A stretch of 6,218 bases of DNA, taken from Pseudomonadota bacterium (GTDB taxonomy: Bacteria > Pseudomonadota > Gammaproteobacteria > Steroidobacterales > Woeseiaceae). The notes beneath the pieces are model-generated. The model saw nothing but the letters and a program-made list of their open reading frames with translations, was not told where the DNA came from and made no database searches. Made by a program: the position numbers and the translations under genes. Of this stretch, positions 4,204-6,218 are shown piece after piece. The stretch covers positions 1 through 6,218 of the forward strand of contig JAKSCZ010000409.1 of NCBI GenBank assembly GCA_022360335.1. Direction: 5' to 3'. Every line of letters starts with the position of its first letter. The first letter of the stretch is position 1.

Positions 4204-4974
4204 CTACCTGATTGAGCGCCTTGCTTTCAGCATCTCGTAAGCGCCGCGTACTTCACGCGTGCGGCGCTGGGCCTCGGCGACGACGGCGGGGTCCGGATTG
4301 CTCCCCGCGAGCTTGTCCGGATGATTCCGATTCATGAGACGACGGTAGGCCCGCTTGATGTCCTCGTTGCTTGCCTCGGGCCTGATGCCCAGCGTCTCGT
4401 AGGCGCCGCGCACCCGTGCGGCATCTGCGTCGCCCGCCGGCGACCGTTTGAAGCCTTTTTGCGCCCTGATCATGGCCTCGAGCTGTGCGAGTTCGACGCG
4501 GCCGATGCCGAACTCGGTGCAGACGGTCCAGATCATCGCGCGTTCCCGTTTGCCCGGTCCCCGTTTTGCCAGCGCGACTTCGAGCAGCAGGCGCAGGAAC
4601 AACTCGCGCTTCGATGCATCGCGGGCGCCGGCGCGGCGTACCTCGCGGACCGTCTGCACGAGCGGAAAGCCGCGGCGCTTGCCGTCGTCGAACCAGCCGA
4701 TCGCACGGCGTACCTGGGCGGGACCGAGCCCGAGGCGGTGCATGATCAATCGGGCAGCCCGAATCTCGTCCTCGGTAACGCGACCGTCGGACTTGCTGAG
4801 ATGTCCCATGCACCCGAACAGCGCCCGCACGAACTCGTCGGACACGCGCCCGATCGCGTCGCCCCGGCGATCGAACGTGTGAGCACTGTGCTTGAAACCC
4901 CGGTAAAACTGGTAGAAGACCAGCAACAGGACGATCAGGGCGAGGATCTTTCCAAGGAACATATCGAGCCGCAT
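4204..4974 (-). CDS. djlA: DjlA-type membrane-anchored DnaJ co-chaperone (TerB-like plus J domain)
   Basis: The 256-residue protein has the DjlA layout. A single N-terminal transmembrane helix spans about residues 6-24 (FLGKILALIVLLLVFYQFY), a TerB-like helical domain about 45-170 (FGCMGHLSKSDGRVTEDEI), and a C-terminal J domain about 188-252 with HPD at 218-220 (RRLMNRNHPDKL). The family stimulates DnaK ATPase from the inner membrane; in E. coli DjlA influences envelope signalling through the Rcs system. The length is close to the E. coli protein (271 residues). The TerB domain lacks the second acidic stretch: ADGSLHPNE in E. coli reads AKRGPGKRE here. The ATG at 4972-4974 has only a weak GGCGAG upstream; an in-frame ATG four codons later is the alternative start. 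It leads a probable djlA-rpe operon and is divergent from purC. Confidence 0.88.
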   Translation of the reverse strand: MRLDMFLGKILALIVLLLVFYQFYRGFKHSAHTFDRRGDAIGRVSDEFVRALFGCMGHLSKSDGRVTEDEIRAARLIMHRLGLGPAQVRRAIGWFDDGKRRGFPLVQTVREVRRAGARDASKRELFLRLLLEVALAKRGPGKRERAMIWTVCTEFGIGRVELAQLEAMIRAQKGFKRSPAGDADAARVRGAYETLGIRPEASNEDIKRAYRRLMNRNHPDKLAGSNPDPAVVAEAQRRTREVRGAYEMLKARRSIR

Positions 4975-5020
4975 CGTATCGCGACTCGCCGCCCATTCCC
5001 ATTTCGGCCTTGCGGGGATG

Positions 5021-5033
5021 CGCCGTTGCGGCG
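5021..5033 (+). promoter_or_regulatory. Small hairpin just upstream of purC
   Basis: CGCCG-TTG-CGGCG is a perfect 5-bp inverted repeat with a 3-nt loop, ending 11 bases before the purC ATG where a ribosome-binding site would be expected. No Shine-Dalgarno and no PurR-like operator are visible in the 70-bp djlA-purC gap. The role is unknown, and chance in GC-rich DNA is quite possible. Confidence 0.2.
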
Positions 5034-5044
5034 ATCATCGCCGT

Positions 5045-5938
5045 ATGGATACCGGAGACGCGCTGTTCGAATCCTCGATCCCCGACTTGCCCCTGATCGG
5101 ACGCGGCAAGGTCCGCGATATCTACAGCGTCGACGACAATCACCTCCTTATCGTGACGACGGACCGCCTGTCCGCGTATGACGTCGTGATGCCCGACCCG
5201 ATCCCGGGCAAGGGCGAAGTGTTGACGAAGATCTCATTGTTCTGGTTCCGCATGCTGCGCGACATCATCGACAACCAGTTGACCGATCTCAGCGTGGCGG
5301 ACGTCGTCCACGACGCGGAACTCCGGGAAACGCTGAAGACGCGTTCCCTCGTCGTCAAACGCCTCAAACCCCTGCCGATCGAGGCGGTCGTCCGCGGCTA
5401 CCTGATCGGCTCGGGGTGGAAGGACTACCGGGATACGGGCCGGGTTTGCGGCATCGACCTGCCGGAAGGTCTGCGACAGGCGGAAAAGCTCCCGAAAACG
5501 CTGTTTACGCCTGCCAGCAAAGCCGAAGCCGGCGAACACGACGAGAACATCGATTTCGACGAGGTCGTCGAGCTCATCGGCGAGAAGCTCGCCGCGCGCG
5601 TGCGCGATGTGTCGATCGAAATCTATGAACGCGCCGCCGGGTATGCGTTGCAACGCGGCATCATCATCGCCGACACGAAGTTCGAGTTCGGTACCGACGA
5701 GACCGGCCGCCTCTACCTCATCGACGAGGTCCTGACGCCGGACTCTTCGCGCTTCTGGCCGGTCGACGGCTACGAAGTGGGGACCAGTCCTCCGAGCTAT
5801 GACAAGCAGTTCGTGCGCGACTCTCTCGAGACGCTCGACTGGGACAAAACCCCGCCCGGGCCGGAGCTGCCGGCCGAGATTCTCGAAAAGACCCGCGACA
5901 AATACCGTGAAGCGCTGCAACGAATGACCGCGGCGTAG
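5045..5938 (+). CDS. purC: Phosphoribosylaminoimidazole-succinocarboxamide (SAICAR) synthase, long form
   Basis: This enzyme joins CAIR and aspartate with ATP to give SAICAR in de novo purine synthesis. The 297-residue protein is the long form seen in yeast and some bacteria, not the about 237-residue E. coli form. Visible motifs are GRGKVRDIY (19-27) at the ATP site, TDRLSAYDVVMPDPIPGKG (39-57), KRLKPLPIEAVVRGYLIGSG (105-124), FTPASKAEAGEHDENI (154-169), IIADTKFEFG (207-216) and LIDEVLTPDSSRFWP (225-239). The sequence is complete and uninterrupted. An ATG nine codons earlier is in frame, but the family start aligns with MDTGDALFESSIPDLPLIGRGK. No Shine-Dalgarno is seen before 5045. Its TAG stop belongs to a REP-like repeat. 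It is divergent from djlA and has no other purine gene beside it. Confidence 0.96.
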   Translation: MDTGDALFESSIPDLPLIGRGKVRDIYSVDDNHLLIVTTDRLSAYDVVMPDPIPGKGEVLTKISLFWFRMLRDIIDNQLTDLSVADVVHDAELRETLKTRSLVVKRLKPLPIEAVVRGYLIGSGWKDYRDTGRVCGIDLPEGLRQAEKLPKTLFTPASKAEAGEHDENIDFDEVVELIGEKLAARVRDVSIEIYERAAGYALQRGIIIADTKFEFGTDETGRLYLIDEVLTPDSSRFWPVDGYEVGTSPPSYDKQFVRDSLETLDWDKTPPGPELPAEILEKTRDKYREALQRMTAA

Positions 5939-5988
5939 GAGGGCCTTTAGCACAAACGGAACCAGTTCGCGGCTGAAGCCGCTCCTGC
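5935..5988. repeat. REP-like inverted pair, left half degraded
   Basis: The left end, GTAGGAGGGCCTT, is identical to the left end of the element at 3363. The right end, read on the minus strand, is GCAGGAGCGGCTTCAGCCGC with a perfect 5-bp stem and TTCA loop. The left hairpin has lost most of its pairing (TTTAGCAC replaces the TTCAGGCC of the other copy), and the centre is longer, with a small GAAC-CA-GTTC inverted repeat instead of GAATTC. The purC stop codon is the TAG of the left foot. Confidence 0.7.
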
Positions 5989-5993
5989 GAAGG

Positions 5994-5999
5994 TACAAT
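5994..5999 (+). promoter_or_regulatory. -10 box directly upstream of the yihY-like gene
   Basis: TACAAT (5 of 6 to TATAAT) is followed after six bases by the ATG at 6006, so transcription would begin at about the start codon. No close Shine-Dalgarno is present; the nearest GAAGG is 11 or more bases back and would be outside the transcript. The arrangement repeats that of coq7. The promoter begins six bases after the REP-like element, and its -35 region would fall inside that element. Confidence 0.4.
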
Positions 6000-6005
6000 G
6001 CGTCC

Positions 6006-6218
6006 ATGATCGCCGGCATGCGCAAGCAATTCGACCGCTACGTCTGGGGCGACGGGCTGACCCGTCACGGCCCGGCGGGCCGTCTCGTCGCCGGGGTGTT
6101 GCGAAATCTGTACGCCGTCACGCGCGACATCGCATCCGGCCAGCTCAACCTGCGCGCCATGAGCCTGGTCTACACGACGTTGCTGTCCGTCGTACCGCTG
6201 ATCGCCGTCAGCTTCTCG
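6006..6218 (+). CDS. YihY/BrkB family inner membrane protein, N-terminal part
   Basis: The frame is open from ATG 6006 to the window edge, giving 71 residues with no stop. It begins MIAGMRKQFDRYVWGD, and residues 55-71 read MSLVYTTLLSVVPLIAV, the start of the first membrane segment. The block LNLRAMSLVYTTLLSVVPLIAVSFS is characteristic of YihY/BrkB proteins, multi-pass inner membrane proteins once mislabelled ribonuclease BN and of uncertain function. An in-frame ATG at 6018 is the alternative start; the -10 box favours 6006. The gene follows purC by 67 bp on the same strand, with the REP-like pair between. The remainder lies beyond the window, so completeness cannot be judged. Confidence 0.85.
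   Translation, partial: MIAGMRKQFDRYVWGDGLTRHGPAGRLVAGVLRNLYAVTRDIASGQLNLRAMSLVYTTLLSVVPLIAVSFS

Noticed and set aside
4321..5181. 286-codon plus-strand open frame opposite djlA running into purC
   Set aside because: It overlaps djlA in antisense and the start of purC in another frame, and its composition (Arg, Pro and Ala rich, no motifs) is that of a shadow.
5234..6025. 263-codon minus-strand open frame opposite purC
   Set aside because: purC on the plus strand has complete family motifs; the antisense frame has none and no start signals.

Overview
The window is GC-rich and reads as chromosomal housekeeping sequence from an aerobic gammaproteobacterium. The evidence is a Coq7-type ubiquinone hydroxylase, a Crp/Vfr-type regulator, an rplM-rpsI operon, DjlA and Rpe very close to the enteric proteins, and the long (about 300-residue) form of PurC. 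The mix points toward the Xanthomonadales/Chromatiales side of the class rather than enterics, but that placement is inference. No plasmid, phage, CRISPR or transposase gene is visible.

Layout from left to right. Positions 1-67 hold a truncated palindromic repeat. On the minus strand follow tRNA-Gln(CUG), rpsI (S9) and rplM (L13), transcribed as rplM-rpsI-tRNA from a promoter near 1098-1126. Next on the minus strand is a DUF481-type outer membrane beta-barrel protein. Divergent from it, on the plus strand, are coq7 and crp/vfr. The 131 bp between the convergent crp and rpe genes is almost wholly repeats: a REP-like inverted pair, then a larger inverted-repeat element. The minus-strand pair djlA-rpe probably forms an operon. 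Divergent from djlA is purC on the plus strand, followed by a second REP-like pair and the 5' part of a YihY/BrkB-family membrane protein that runs off the right edge.

The genes serve separate core functions: translation (rplM, rpsI, tRNA-Gln), ubiquinone synthesis (coq7), global transcription control (crp), pentose phosphate metabolism (rpe), purine synthesis (purC), membrane-associated co-chaperone activity (djlA) and envelope proteins (DUF481, YihY). I see no new multi-gene system.

The most interesting signals are in the non-coding parts. Two repeat families sit exactly at gene 3' ends and supply the TAG stop codons of crp, purC and rpe, and a copy of the second family abuts the tRNA-Gln 3' end. 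In addition, coq7 and yihY have a -10 hexamer 6-7 nt before the ATG and no Shine-Dalgarno sequence, which suggests leaderless mRNAs.
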